Notes: generated by a model from the sequence alone, not told the origin. A stretch of DNA of 64,000 nucleotides from CALKJU01 sp046349355 (GCA_046349355.1 JAXMCM010000018.1:62001-126000); one strand, 5' to 3'; positions 37,400-47,425 are shown, counted from the first letter of the stretch. Program-made: numbers and translations.

Positions 37400-38412
37400 G
37401 CGGTCGCTACCCCGACCGTTCATTGCCGACGCGGCGCGCCTGGCTGCTGGGCGCCGGTGCCATCGCGATCGGAGCCGCAAGCCACGCGGCCGCCGCGGTA
37501 ACGGCAGGCAGCGTCCGCGTCGGAGTCCTGCCCTACGGCTCGGCCCGCTGGGAGATCGACGTCATCCGCCGGCATGGCTTCGACATCGCCGAGGGCGTGG
37601 CCGCCGAGCCCGTCGAGCTGGCCAGCGACCAGGCATCGGACACCGCCATTCTCGGCGGCAGCCTCGACATCGTCGTCAGCGACTGGCTCTGGGTGTCCCG
37701 CCAGCGCGCCGCCGGTGCCGACCTGACCACGATTCCCTATTCGGCTGCCGTCGGCGCGCTGATGGTTGCGGCCGCATCGGACATCGCCGACATCGGCGGC
37801 CTGCGCGGCCGCAAGCTCGGCGTCGCCGGCGGCCCTCTCGACAAGAGCTGGCTGCTGTTGCAGGCGCTCGCCGGATCGCGCCACGGCACCGACCTGACGA
37901 AGGACGCCTCCGTCAGCTACGGCGCCGCCCCGCTGCTCACCGAGAAGTTGCGCCAGGGCGAGCTCGATGCCGTGCTCGACTACTGGCAATTCGCCGCCCG
38001 GCTCGAAGCCGAAGGCTATCGCCGGCTGATCGGCGTCGAGGACATCATCGCGGCCCTGGGCGTACCGACACGGGTGCCGCAACTGGTCTACACCTTCAGC
38101 GAGCGCTGGGCGAACGAGCGGCCGGCGCTGGCGTTGGGCTTCGCCAGGGCAAGTGCCCGCGCCAAGGCGGTCATGCGCGACGACGACGACGAGTGGGACC
38201 GGTTGCGCCCGCTCATGGGCAACCCCGACGACAGGGCCTTCGAGCTGATGCGCCGGCGATTCCGCGAGGGCATCGTGCCGGCGTGGGGCCCGGCCGAGCA
38301 GGCTGCCGCCGAGACCCTCTACGGGATCCTCGCCTCGGCCGGGGGCGAAGCCCTGGTCGGGAGCTCGACGCGCCTGTCGCCCGGGACCTTCTGGGCGTCG
38401 CGTGGCGACTGA
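37396..38412 (+). CDS. ABC importer substrate-binding protein (NitT/TauT class)
   Basis: The 338-residue exported protein has a twin-arginine-like signal (TRRAWLLGAGAIAIGAAS). The mature part has the NMT1/SsuA-like fold: VRVGVLPYGSARWEIDVI, ILGGSLDIVVSDWLWVSRQ, GRKLGVAGGPLDKSW and LDAVLDYWQFAARLEAEG. These proteins bind sulfonates, nitrate, pyrimidine precursors or related small solutes. It overlaps the mesaconyl-CoA hydratase gene by ATGA and the permease gene by 11 bases, so one operon is likely. Confidence 0.85.
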   Translation: MSGRYPDRSLPTRRAWLLGAGAIAIGAASHAAAAVTAGSVRVGVLPYGSARWEIDVIRRHGFDIAEGVAAEPVELASDQASDTAILGGSLDIVVSDWLWVSRQRAAGADLTTIPYSAAVGALMVAAASDIADIGGLRGRKLGVAGGPLDKSWLLLQALAGSRHGTDLTKDASVSYGAAPLLTEKLRQGELDAVLDYWQFAARLEAEGYRRLIGVEDIIAALGVPTRVPQLVYTFSERWANERPALALGFARASARAKAVMRDDDDEWDRLRPLMGNPDDRAFELMRRRFREGIVPAWGPAEQAAAETLYGILASAGGEALVGSSTRLSPGTFWASRGD

Positions 38413-39193
38413 AGCCGGCAGCGGTCGCACCACCGGCCGCGGCGGCCGGCTGACAGGACCGGTCCTCTATCTCCTCTCCATCGTGAGCATGCTGGTCATC
38501 TGGCAGCTTGCCGCGACGTGGACCGGCAATCCGCGCCTCTTCCCGTCGCCGGCCGCCGTCGCCGCAGCCTTCGCGGCCGAGGTGGCGAGCGGTGCCCTGC
38601 CCTACAATCTCGGCGTGACGCTGTTGCGCGTCGCCGCCTCCTTCGCGCTGGCGATGCTGCTGGGAACCGCCGTCGGGCTGGCCATGGGACGCTCGGACCT
38701 CGTCGACCGCGTCGGCCTGCCGTGGCTGCTGCTCCTGCTCAACCTGCCCGCCCTCGTGGTGATCGTGCTTGCGTACATCTGGATCGGGCTGACCGAGGTC
38801 GCAGCGATCAGCGCCGTGGCGATCAACAAGATCCCCAACGTCGCCGTCGGTGTTCGGGAAGGTGCGAAGGCGGTCGACCAGCGCTTGGTCGAGATGGCCC
38901 GGGTCTTCCGCTTCGGCCGGACCGCCATGCTCCGGCATGTCATCCTGCCCCAGCTCTATCCCTATCTCGCCGCGGCCGCCCGCTCGGGCCTCGCCCTGGT
39001 CTGGAAGATCGTGCTCGTGGTGGAACTGCTCGGCCGCTCCGACGGCGTCGGCTTCGCGATCGGGGTGCGCTTCCAGCTGTTCGACGTCGCCGGCATCCTC
39101 GCCTATGCCCTGGCCTTCGTCGCGGTCGTCCAGGTCATCGAGTGGACCATTCTGTCGCCCCTCGAGCGGCGGGCCTTCCGTTGGCGGCATTGA
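38402..39193 (+). CDS. ABC importer permease (NitT/TauT class)
   Basis: The 263-residue permease has about six membrane segments and the EAA loop (VREGAKAVDQRLVEMARVFRFGRTAMLRHVILPQL, residues about 155-190, contacts the ATPase). The start is a GTG at 38402 inside the end of the binding-protein gene. The stop overlaps the TTG start of the ATPase gene. It imports the same unknown solute as its neighbours. Confidence 0.88.
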   Translation: MATEAGSGRTTGRGGRLTGPVLYLLSIVSMLVIWQLAATWTGNPRLFPSPAAVAAAFAAEVASGALPYNLGVTLLRVAASFALAMLLGTAVGLAMGRSDLVDRVGLPWLLLLLNLPALVVIVLAYIWIGLTEVAAISAVAINKIPNVAVGVREGAKAVDQRLVEMARVFRFGRTAMLRHVILPQLYPYLAAAARSGLALVWKIVLVVELLGRSDGVGFAIGVRFQLFDVAGILAYALAFVAVVQVIEWTILSPLERRAFRWRH

Positions 39194-39828
39194 GCATCCG
39201 CGTCGACCGCAAGGCCTTCGTCACTGCCGACGGCATCGCGAAGACCGTCCTGCACGACATCGATCTCGCCATCGAGGCAGGCGAGGTCGTGGCCGTTCTG
39301 GGTCCGTCGGGCTGCGGCAAGACCACGCTGCTCAACATCGTGGCGGGACTCGACGGCGATTTCTCCGGCAGCGTCGCGCACGGCGGCGGAGGACGGGTCG
39401 GCTACGTGTTCCAGGAGCCGCGGCTGCTGCCATGGCGGAGCGTGGAACAGAACCTGCTGCTCGCTGCCGGCAGCGCGCCAGCGGCTGCCGAACGCGTCCG
39501 CATCTTGCTCGATCGCGTCGGGCTTGCCGCTGACTCCGGCCGCTACCCCGGGGAGCTGTCGCTCGGCATGGCGCGGCGGGCCGCGCTGGCCCGCGCGCTT
39601 GCCGTCGAGCCTGACGTGCTGCTGCTCGACGAACCGTTCGCGTCGCTCGATGCCGGCACGGCAGCGGCGATGCGCCAGCTGGTGCAGGCGCTGCTCGCCG
39701 GGCGGAAGCCGGCGACGCTGCTGGTCACCCACGACGTCGACGAGGCCGAGCACCTCGCCGACCGCGTCGTCATGCTCGGCGGCACGCCGGCCCGGGTCGT
39801 GGCGATCCGGCCGGGCCGGCGCAGCTGA
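39190..39828 (+). CDS. ABC importer ATP-binding protein, short, altered signature
   Basis: The 212-residue ATPase has Walker A GPSGCGKTT, Q-loop VFQEPRLLPWRSV, Walker B VLLLDEPFASLDA and the H-loop LLVTHDVDEAEHLAD. The signature motif reads LSLGMARR instead of LSGGM, an odd change. The protein lacks the C-terminal tail of most TauB/SsuB proteins. The TTG at 39190 overlaps the permease stop; a TTG at 39181 would add three residues. It completes the importer. Confidence 0.87.
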   Translation: MSIRVDRKAFVTADGIAKTVLHDIDLAIEAGEVVAVLGPSGCGKTTLLNIVAGLDGDFSGSVAHGGGGRVGYVFQEPRLLPWRSVEQNLLLAAGSAPAAAERVRILLDRVGLAADSGRYPGELSLGMARRAALARALAVEPDVLLLDEPFASLDAGTAAAMRQLVQALLAGRKPATLLVTHDVDEAEHLADRVVMLGGTPARVVAIRPGRRS

Positions 39829-39831
39829 GGC

Positions 39832-40347
39832 TCAGGCCGAGGTGTCGCCCAGGGCCTCGCGCAGGCGGCGCTCCTGCTCGGCGGACAGCGAGGTCTTCAG
39901 CACGTGGCCCTTGTAGCCGGTCATCCGCGCCATGACCTTGTCGGCCGTGACCTTCTCGATCAGCAGGAACAGCGCCGAGCTGTTGGGCTGGATCCTGGCA
40001 CCCAGCTCCTTGATGAAGTTGTCGTCGATGCCGTAGTCGCTGAGCTTGGCGGCAAGGGCGCCGCTGGCGGCGCCGACGCCGGCGCCGATGGCCATGCCGG
40101 CCAGCGGGTTCAGGAACAGCAGGCCGATCAGCCCGCCCCAGAGCGCACCCGAGGTGCCGCCACCGAGAGCACTGATGGTCGTCAGCGGGACGGCCTGCTT
40201 GAGCTGGATGTCGCCCTCCGCCGGACGGACGACGACGCAGGCATCCTTCAGCTGGATCAGATATTCCTTCTGCAGGACGGTCAGCTCGTGCAGCGCACGG
40301 TCAGCTGCCGTCGGATCGTCGAAGGCCACGCAGACGAGGTCGGCCAT
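39832..40347 (-). CDS. DUF1269 family membrane-associated protein
   Basis: The 171-residue protein has a ferredoxin-like N-terminus (VAFDDPTAADRALHEL), a glycine/alanine-rich membrane hairpin (about 63-105) and a C-terminal part (NFIKELGARIQPNSSALFLLIE). This matches DUF1269, a family of unknown function often tied to stress. A glycine-zipper-like hairpin suggests membrane insertion. It is divergent from the arsR gene across a spacer with strong hairpins. Confidence 0.8.
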   Translation of the reverse strand: MADLVCVAFDDPTAADRALHELTVLQKEYLIQLKDACVVVRPAEGDIQLKQAVPLTTISALGGGTSGALWGGLIGLLFLNPLAGMAIGAGVGAASGALAAKLSDYGIDDNFIKELGARIQPNSSALFLLIEKVTADKVMARMTGYKGHVLKTSLSAEQERRLREALGDTSA

Positions 40348-40408
40348 GGCTTGGTCCTCCCATTGCACACGATCGTCGGGGGCGCTGCCGCACCCCTTGG
40401 TCCGCCTT

Positions 40409-40457
40409 GTCGCGGGTTTCGCGACCCCGGGGAAGCCCGGCGCGACGCGGGGTCGCG
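40409..40457. repeat. Nested inverted repeats between DUF1269 and arsR genes
   Basis: Two adjacent hairpins have identical 6-bp arms and 5-base loops (GTCGCG/CGCGAC at 40409-40425 and 40441-40457). The outer CGCGACCCC (40420-40428) and GGGGTCGCG (40449-40457) form a competing 9-bp stem. The structure lies 60-110 bases upstream of the DUF1269 start. Confidence 0.55.
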
Positions 40458-40582
40458 CGAAAGCGCACACCACACCTACCCGTAAGGTTGAGGAATCCTC
40501 TTCCCGTTCTCTTGCCTTATGCTAGAATTCTTCATGCCACGGTTCGCCAAATCAGCGTGGCGCTTGTGGGAGGAAACTGCGA

Positions 40583-40951
40583 ATGGGCAAGAGCGTTCTG
40601 GCGCAGCGTTCGGCCGTCGCCAGCCGTATCCTGAAGGCGATGAGCAATCCCCGCCGCTTGCAGGCGCTGTACGAAATGCACGGTGGCGAATGCTCGGTCG
40701 GCGACCTGGTCGAGCGGATCGGCATCAGCCAGTCAGCGATGTCGCAGCATCTGGCACGCTTGCGCAGCACCGGGATCGTGACCACGCGTCGCGATGCCCA
40801 GACGATCTATTACAGTCTCGGCTCGGCCGAGGCCCGGGCGATCCTCGAGACGCTGTATGGGCTCTATGCGGAAAGCATGACCGAGGCGAAGAAGCCGCGG
40901 GCGCGCCGCGGGGCTGGTACGGACGGGTCCGTTACGGAGTCGGCCGCCTGA
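40583..40951 (+). CDS. ArsR/SmtB family transcriptional regulator
   Basis: The 122-residue winged-helix protein has a typical ArsR fold: KAMSNPRRLQALYEMHGGECSVGDL, then recognition helix SQSAMSQHLARLRSTGIV and wing TRRDAQTIYYSLGS. It has only one cysteine, so a metal-thiolate sensor of the CxC kind is unlikely; it resembles the BigR/NolR-like branch. A GGGAGG site precedes the ATG. No target gene is obvious apart from the divergent DUF1269 gene. Confidence 0.85.
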   Translation: MGKSVLAQRSAVASRILKAMSNPRRLQALYEMHGGECSVGDLVERIGISQSAMSQHLARLRSTGIVTTRRDAQTIYYSLGSAEARAILETLYGLYAESMTEAKKPRARRGAGTDGSVTESAA

Positions 40952-41089
40952 ACCCTGCGGTTGATGCGATGAGCCCTCCGGGTCCGTCGCGATCACCGTG
41001 AACCGGGCGTCCCTGGGACGCTCGGCAATTGCAGGTTCCCCCACTTCGTGGCAGCACCGGCGGCCGATTCCGCCGGTGTTTCCGTTTCT

Positions 41090-41176
41090 TGGTGCCCCAG
41101 GCCGGACTCGAACCAGCACTCCCTTGCGGGAAACAGATTTTGAGTCTGCCGCGTCTACCAATTTCGCCACTGGGGC
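41090..41176 (-). tRNA. tRNA-Leu (anticodon CAA)
   Basis: A complete 87-base class II tRNA with an encoded CCA. The anticodon loop is CUCAAAA (anticodon CAA, codon UUG), and the long variable arm (UUUCCCGCAAGGGAGU) is typical of leucine tRNA. It lies antiparallel between arsR and the YcaQ-like gene. Confidence 0.95.
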
Positions 41177-41199
41177 AGGCCGCGGAGGTATCGCCGCGC

Positions 41200-42435
41200 C
41201 TGCCGCGAGGGTCAAGCGGTGCCGACCTGTCGGCCGAGGAGGCGCGTCGCATCGCGCTGGCGGCACAGGGACTCGCCGCGGCGCGTCCGCGAGGCGCGCC
41301 CTCGGCCGCGGCGATCGCCCGGACGGTCGGCCGGCTGGGCCTGCTTCAGCTCGACTCGGTCAGCGTCCTCGTCCGGGCCCATTACCTCCCGCTGTTCTCG
41401 CGACTGGGCGGCTACGATCGAGAAATTCTCGATGCGATGGCGGCGCATGACGGGCCGGCGGGCGGCGCGCGCAAGCGCAGCCTGTTCGAGTACTGGGCGC
41501 ACGAGGCGTCGCTGCTGCCGCTGGCGTTCCAGCCGCTGGTGCGCTGGCGGATGGAGCGGGCGTCCAGCGGCGAAGGCGTCTGGAAGAGCATCGCCGGCTG
41601 GGGCCGTGACCACCCCGAAATCGCCGAGCGCGTGCTGCGCGAGGTCGCGGCGCGCGGCCCTCTGGGCGTCTCGGACCTCGAGCAGGCCGGCCGCCGCAGC
41701 GGTCCGTGGTGGGGCTGGAACGACGGCAAGCTGGCGCTCGAATGGCTGTTCGCAACAGGCCGCCTCACCGCTGCGGGACGCCGCGGCTTCGAGCGACTCT
41801 ACGACCTGCCGGAGCGGGTATTCCCGACGACCGTCCTGAGGGCGCCGACACCGGCCGAGGCGGACGCGCACCGCACGCTGCTGCAGCACGCCGCCACGGC
41901 CCTCGGCGTGGCGACGGCCGGTGACCTGATCGACTATTTCCGCCTGCCCGTGGCCGCCAAGGGTCGCATCCCGGAGCTTGTCGAGCTGGGGGCTATCCGG
42001 CCGGTCAGCATCGACCGCTGGAAGAGCCCGGCCTACCTCGCCGCAGATGCCGATATGCCGCGGCGGGCGACCGCCACCACCCTGCTCTCGCCGTTCGATC
42101 CGCTCGTCTGGGAACGGGCCCGCGCCGAGCGCCTGTTCGGGTTCCGCTACCGGATCGAGATCTATACTCCCGCCGCGAAGCGGCAGCACGGCTACTACGT
42201 CCTACCGTTCCTGCACCGCGGGCGCATGGCGGCGCGGGTCGACCTGAAGGCCGAGCGTGCGTCCCGTACCCTGCGCGTCCAGGCGGCCCACCTCGAGCCC
42301 GGCGGCAAGGCGCTGGAGGTCGCGGAGGCGTTGCGTGCCGAGCTGCGCCAGCTGGCGACCTGGCTCGACCTGGACCACCTTGCGGTGATGCCGCGCGGCG
42401 ACCTCGCCCAGGCCCTCGCCGACGCGTCAGGCTGA
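41200..42435 (+). CDS. YcaQ-like winged-helix DNA glycosylase family protein, start uncertain
   Basis: The protein of about 411 residues matches the YcaQ/AlkX winged-helix family, some members of which unhook DNA crosslinks. Landmarks are LSAEEARRIALAAQGL, GLLQLDSVSVLVRAHYLPLFSRLG, FEYWAHEASLLPL and LLSPFDPLVWERARAERLFGFRYRIEIYTP. No ATG, GTG or TTG lies in frame between the tRNA gene and the conserved start. A CTG at 41200 with GGAGG 11 bases upstream is my best guess; CTG 41227 is an alternative. Confidence 0.75.
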   Translation: MPRGSSGADLSAEEARRIALAAQGLAAARPRGAPSAAAIARTVGRLGLLQLDSVSVLVRAHYLPLFSRLGGYDREILDAMAAHDGPAGGARKRSLFEYWAHEASLLPLAFQPLVRWRMERASSGEGVWKSIAGWGRDHPEIAERVLREVAARGPLGVSDLEQAGRRSGPWWGWNDGKLALEWLFATGRLTAAGRRGFERLYDLPERVFPTTVLRAPTPAEADAHRTLLQHAATALGVATAGDLIDYFRLPVAAKGRIPELVELGAIRPVSIDRWKSPAYLAADADMPRRATATTLLSPFDPLVWERARAERLFGFRYRIEIYTPAAKRQHGYYVLPFLHRGRMAARVDLKAERASRTLRVQAAHLEPGGKALEVAEALRAELRQLATWLDLDHLAVMPRGDLAQALADASG

Positions 42436-42590
42436 GCCCGGGCCCGCGCAAGGGAGCTCCGAGGAGCCGAGGCTTGGAGGACGTCCCACCCCTTCCTATG
42501 CTGGGCCGCTCGGTCCGGCCGACGGGATCCGGACACAACGAACGACAGGGGGGCGGGATCGGCTCGGGGGAGCCGGTCCCGGATGGGGTC

Positions 42591-43586
42591 ATGGTGAACT
42601 TCTGCGTCTTCGGCGCCGGCCGGATCGGCCGCATCCATGCCGGCAACATCGCGCGCAATCCGCGCGCGAAGCTGGTCTGTGTCGTCGATCCGGTCGAGGA
42701 GGCCGCAACCGCTCTGGCCGGGGAGCTGGGTGCCGCCTCGGCGCCCGATGCGGCGACGGCGTTCGCCCGCCACCCGATCGACGCCGTGCTCATCGGCTCG
42801 TCGACCAACACCCATCTCGAGCTGATCACGGCCTCGGCCGAGGCGGGCAAGGCGATCCTCTGCGAGAAGCCGGTCGATCTCGAGATCGGCCGCGTCGACC
42901 GCTGCCTCGAGGCGGTGCGGCGGAACCCGGTGCCGTTCATGGTGGCGTTCAACCGCCGCCACGACCCGCACGTGGCGGCCCTGCGCCAGCGCCTCGTCGC
43001 CGGCGAGATCGGCGATCTTGCCATGCTGATCATGACCAGCCGCGACCCGTCGCCGCCACCGGTCTCCTACATCAAGGTGTCCGGTGGCTACTGGCGCGAC
43101 AGCACCATCCACGACTTCGACCTCGTGCGCTGGCTGCTCGGCGAGGAGCCGATCGAGGTCATGGCCAAGGGCAGCAACCTGGTCGATCCGGCGATCGGCG
43201 AGGCCGGCGACGTCGATACCGCGATGACGATGCTCAGCACGGCCAGCGGCAAGCTCGCCTTCATCAACAACAGCCGCCGCTGCGCCTACGGCTTCGACCA
43301 GCGGATCGAGGCCTTCGGCTCCGGCGGCATGCTGCAGATGGGCAACGTGCACGAGAACACGGTGCTCCGCTCCGGCCCTGGCGGCTACGGTCAGGAGGAA
43401 CGGCTGCTGGCCTTCTTCCTCGAGCGCCATGCCGACAGCTACCGGCGCGAACTCGACGCCTTTCTCGATGCCCTGGAGCGCGGCGGGCCGATGCCGTCGA
43501 CCGGCGAAGACGGGCGCAAGGCGCTGCTGCTTGCCGATGCCGCGCTCGAGTCGCACCGGACCGGCCGCGCCGTGCGGGTCGGCTGA
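42591..43586 (+). CDS. iolG: Gfo/Idh/MocA oxidoreductase, inositol 2-dehydrogenase type
   Basis: The 331-residue enzyme has the Rossmann motif FGAGRIGRIHAGNIA, the EKP motif LCEKPVDLE with the catalytic lysine, and the WRDSTIHDFDLVRWL motif with the aspartate and histidine of inositol dehydrogenases. It probably oxidises myo-inositol to 2-keto-myo-inositol with NAD. A second family member follows after 14 bases. No other iol genes are in the window. Confidence 0.82.
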   Translation: MVNFCVFGAGRIGRIHAGNIARNPRAKLVCVVDPVEEAATALAGELGAASAPDAATAFARHPIDAVLIGSSTNTHLELITASAEAGKAILCEKPVDLEIGRVDRCLEAVRRNPVPFMVAFNRRHDPHVAALRQRLVAGEIGDLAMLIMTSRDPSPPPVSYIKVSGGYWRDSTIHDFDLVRWLLGEEPIEVMAKGSNLVDPAIGEAGDVDTAMTMLSTASGKLAFINNSRRCAYGFDQRIEAFGSGGMLQMGNVHENTVLRSGPGGYGQEERLLAFFLERHADSYRRELDAFLDALERGGPMPSTGEDGRKALLLADAALESHRTGRAVRVG

Positions 43587-43600
43587 CCGGGACGACGCCC

Positions 43601-44770
43601 ATGCTCAGCACGGCATTTCCGCCGCCCCGCCGCCGCCTCCGGCTCGGCATGGTGGGCGGCGGGCGGACCGGCGAGATCGGCCGCACCCATCGCTCGGCCG
43701 CCCTGATGGACGGCTACTGGGAGGTCGTCGCCGGCGCGCTGTCGTCCGATCCCGAGCGCGGACGGCTGTCGGCCGCCGAGTGGCTGATCGCCCCCGACCG
43801 CGCCTACACCGATGCGCTGACGATGGCCGAGCGCGAGGCGGCACGGCCGGACCGGATCGACGCGGTCTGCATCTGCACGCCGAACAACCTGCACCACGCC
43901 GCTGCCCGCGCCTTCCTCGACCGCGGCTTCCATGTCGTCTGCGACAAGCCGATGACGACCACGCTCGCGGATGCGCTCGACCTGCTGCGGGCGGCCCGCA
44001 GCAGCGGCCGGGTGTTCGCGCTGACCCATCACGGCGCCGGCTATCCGCTGGTCCGGCTCGCCCGCGACATGGTCGAAGCGGGTGAGCTCGGCGAGATCCG
44101 CTCGGTCGCGGTCGAGTACATCGGCCAGTACCAGGCCGAGCCGCCGCCGGTCGGCGAGTGGCGCAACGATCCGGTGCGCTCGGGGCCGCTGGGCATCGTC
44201 GCCGACATCGGCACCCATGCCTACCATCTCGCCCGCTTCGTCACCGGGCTCGAGGTCAGCGAGCTGGCCGCCGACCTCGCCCGGCTGGTGCCGGGCCGGC
44301 AGCTCGACGATCACGCGACGATGCTGCTGCGCTTCGAGAACGGCGCCCGTGGGCACCTGTGGTGCACGGCGGTGGCCGTCGGCAACGAGAACATGCTGCG
44401 CATCCGCGTCTTCGGCTCGAAGGGCGGGCTCGAGTGGGACCAGGAGAACCCGAACGTGATGCGGGTCACCCGGCTCGGCGAGCAGCCGCGGCTGGTTACC
44501 AAGGGCGGGCTCGAGGACACGCCGGCATCACGCATGGCGACGCGGCCGCCGCCAGGCCATGCCGAGGGTTACCTCGAGGCCTTCGCCAACCTCTACCGCG
44601 AGGTTGCCGAGCGCATCCTGGCCCAGGAGGAAGGCCGGGCGCCAAGCCCGCTCGCGGCGCTCGTGCCGACGGTCGAGGACGGCGTGCGCGGCGTGCGCTT
44701 CATGCTGGCGGCCCTCGAGTCCAGCGAGGCCGGGGGCCGCTGGGTGAGGCCGGGCGTCGACCTCGGCTGA
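43601..44770 (+). CDS. Gfo/Idh/MocA family oxidoreductase
   Basis: The 389-residue enzyme has the Rossmann motif MVGGGRTGEIGRTHR, the catalytic CDKPMTTTLADAL and the substrate-side DIGTHAYHLARFVTG. It resembles sugar or inositol dehydrogenases in the longer subgroup. Together with the preceding iolG-like gene it suggests interconversion of inositol isomers or a modified sugar. The substrate is not determined. Confidence 0.82.
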   Translation: MLSTAFPPPRRRLRLGMVGGGRTGEIGRTHRSAALMDGYWEVVAGALSSDPERGRLSAAEWLIAPDRAYTDALTMAEREAARPDRIDAVCICTPNNLHHAAARAFLDRGFHVVCDKPMTTTLADALDLLRAARSSGRVFALTHHGAGYPLVRLARDMVEAGELGEIRSVAVEYIGQYQAEPPPVGEWRNDPVRSGPLGIVADIGTHAYHLARFVTGLEVSELAADLARLVPGRQLDDHATMLLRFENGARGHLWCTAVAVGNENMLRIRVFGSKGGLEWDQENPNVMRVTRLGEQPRLVTKGGLEDTPASRMATRPPPGHAEGYLEAFANLYREVAERILAQEEGRAPSPLAALVPTVEDGVRGVRFMLAALESSEAGGRWVRPGVDLG

Positions 44771-44789
44771 ACCGCGGACGACCGCCCGG

Positions 44790-45211
44790 TCAGACCGATT
44801 CGACGATGAGCCGGCCGTCCCGGGCGCCGGTCACCCGGACGCGCGCGCCGTCAGGCAGGTCGGGACCGCTGACCGGCCAGGTCGTGTCGCCGAGGCGCAC
44901 CCGGCCGCGGTCGTTGGCGAGCGGGCCGACGAGAGTCCCGAGGGCTCCGACCTGCTGGTCGGCACGCCGGTTCAGGCCGTTGGCCGCCGCCTCGGGCGGA
45001 TGCAGGCGTCGCCACCAGAACCAGCCGCCGACGGCGGCCAGCGCCAGCACCGCGAAGGCCAGCGCCTGCCCCTGCCAGCCGACCTCCGGCACCAGCCAGA
45101 CGAGCACGCCGGTCAGGAAGGCGGCGAGGCCGAGCCAGAGGAAGGCGAAGCCCGGCGTCAGCATCTCGACGCCGGCGAACACCGCCGCCAGCGCCCACCA
45201 GTACCAGATGC

Positions 45212-45215
<4 letters not shown>
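44790..45215 (-). CDS. NfeD family membrane protein
   Basis: The 141-residue protein has two or three N-terminal membrane segments (about residues 2-70) and a C-terminal OB-fold (ALGTLVGPLANDRGRVRLGDTTWPVSG...). This is the short NfeD type, which partners SPFH proteins in membrane quality control. Its ATG overlaps the SPFH stop as ATGA. Confidence 0.88.
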
Positions 45216-46180
<965 letters not shown>

Positions 46181-46344
46181 GCCCTAAGCTCCTGCGCCGC
46201 CTTCAAATCTCTGGCAGCCTTCGATGTACCCTTCATTAAGCACATCCGCCCCGCACACGCATCGTCCACCCGTTCCCGCGCTTGCCCTGTTGACGAGCGC
46301 TCCGCTAAGCCACGTCTCCTCCCGGACCTGACGGTGGATCGCGC

Positions 46345-46923
46345 GTGATTCGACGCCTTTATGACTGGGTCATGCGCCAGGCGGCCTCGCCGCACGCGAC
46401 GCGCATCCTCGCCGCCGTCTCCTTCCTCGAGAGCTCGATCTTCCCGATTCCGCCCGACGCGATGATCGTGCCGATGGTGCTCGCCAAGCCGCGCGATGCC
46501 TGGCGGATCGCCGCGATCTGCACCGCCGCCTCCGTCGTGGGCGGGCTGTTCGGCTACCTGATCGGCTACTTCCTGCTCGAGACCCTCGGGCAGTGGATCA
46601 TCAACCTGTACGGGCTGCAGGCGAAGGCGCAGGAGTTCACCGCCGCCTACGACCGCTGGGGCCTGTGGATCATCCTGATCAAGGGCCTGACGCCGATCCC
46701 CTACAAGCTGGTGACCATCGCCAGCGGCATGGCGCACTTCAGCCTGCCGGTGTTCATCGTCGCCTCGATCATCACTCGGGGCGCCCGCTTCTTCCTCGTG
46801 GCGGCGCTGCTGCGCTGGTACGGCCCGCCGATCCGCGACTTCATCGAGGCCCGGCTGACGCTGGTCACCACGGTCTTTGCCGGACTCATCGTCCTGGGCT
46901 TCGTCGCCCTGAAGTACATCTGA
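46345..46923 (+). CDS. YqaA/DedA-like membrane protein
   Basis: The 192-residue protein has four or five membrane segments and the VTT/SNARE-associated-like motifs SFLESSIFPIPPDAMIVPMV and the G-x-x-P region KGLTPIPYKLVTIASGMAHF. These proteins are membrane transporters or scramblases of uncertain substrate. The start is a GTG at 46345. dsbB starts one base after its stop. Confidence 0.85.
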   Translation: MIRRLYDWVMRQAASPHATRILAAVSFLESSIFPIPPDAMIVPMVLAKPRDAWRIAAICTAASVVGGLFGYLIGYFLLETLGQWIINLYGLQAKAQEFTAAYDRWGLWIILIKGLTPIPYKLVTIASGMAHFSLPVFIVASIITRGARFFLVAALLRWYGPPIRDFIEARLTLVTTVFAGLIVLGFVALKYI

Positions 46924-46924
46924 G

Positions 46925-47425
46925 ATGGCCACGTCCTCCCCGCGTACCCTCGACCGCCCGGACATCCGCTGGGCCCTCGCCACGACGGCCGTGGCGGCCG
47001 CGACCCTCGCCGCCGTCCTGATCATGCAGTACGGCTTCGGCTACGAGCCCTGCCATCTGTGCATCTGGGAGCGCTGGCCCTACCTGGTCGCCGGTGCGGC
47101 ACTTGCCGGGTCCTGCTTCGTCAAGGTCCCGCGCCTCGGCCTGCTCGTCGCCGCCCTCGCCTTCGCCGCCGGCAGCCTGCTCGCCGCCTACCATGTCGGC
47201 GTCGAGGAGGGCGTCTTCGAGCTGCCGGGCAGCTGCCTCGCCGGCGAGGGGCCGGCGCAGAGCATCGAGCAGCTCAAGCAGATGCTGGAGAACGCGCCGG
47301 CGCGCTGCGACCAGGTGACGGCGGCGTTCTTCGGCCTGTCGCTCGCCGCCTGGAACCTGGTCCTGTCGGTCGTGCTGACCGTGACGTCACTCGCTGGCGC
47401 GATCTGGGCCCGGCCTAGCAGCTGA
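46925..47425 (+). CDS. dsbB: DsbB disulfide bond formation protein
   Basis: The 166-residue four-helix membrane protein reoxidises DsbA with quinone. The first cysteine pair is C43/C46 in EPCHLCIWERWPY and the second is C104/C128 in the second periplasmic loop. Both match DsbB. It follows yqaA by one base. Its last 11 bases overlap the end of the converging universal stress protein gene. Confidence 0.9.
   Translation: MATSSPRTLDRPDIRWALATTAVAAATLAAVLIMQYGFGYEPCHLCIWERWPYLVAGAALAGSCFVKVPRLGLLVAALAFAAGSLLAAYHVGVEEGVFELPGSCLAGEGPAQSIEQLKQMLENAPARCDQVTAAFFGLSLAAWNLVLSVVLTVTSLAGAIWARPSS

Noticed and set aside
41219..41839. A GTG-started frame at the beginning of the YcaQ-like gene
   Set aside because: It is arginine-rich and out of frame with the conserved family segments, so it is a shadow unless the sequence contains an error.
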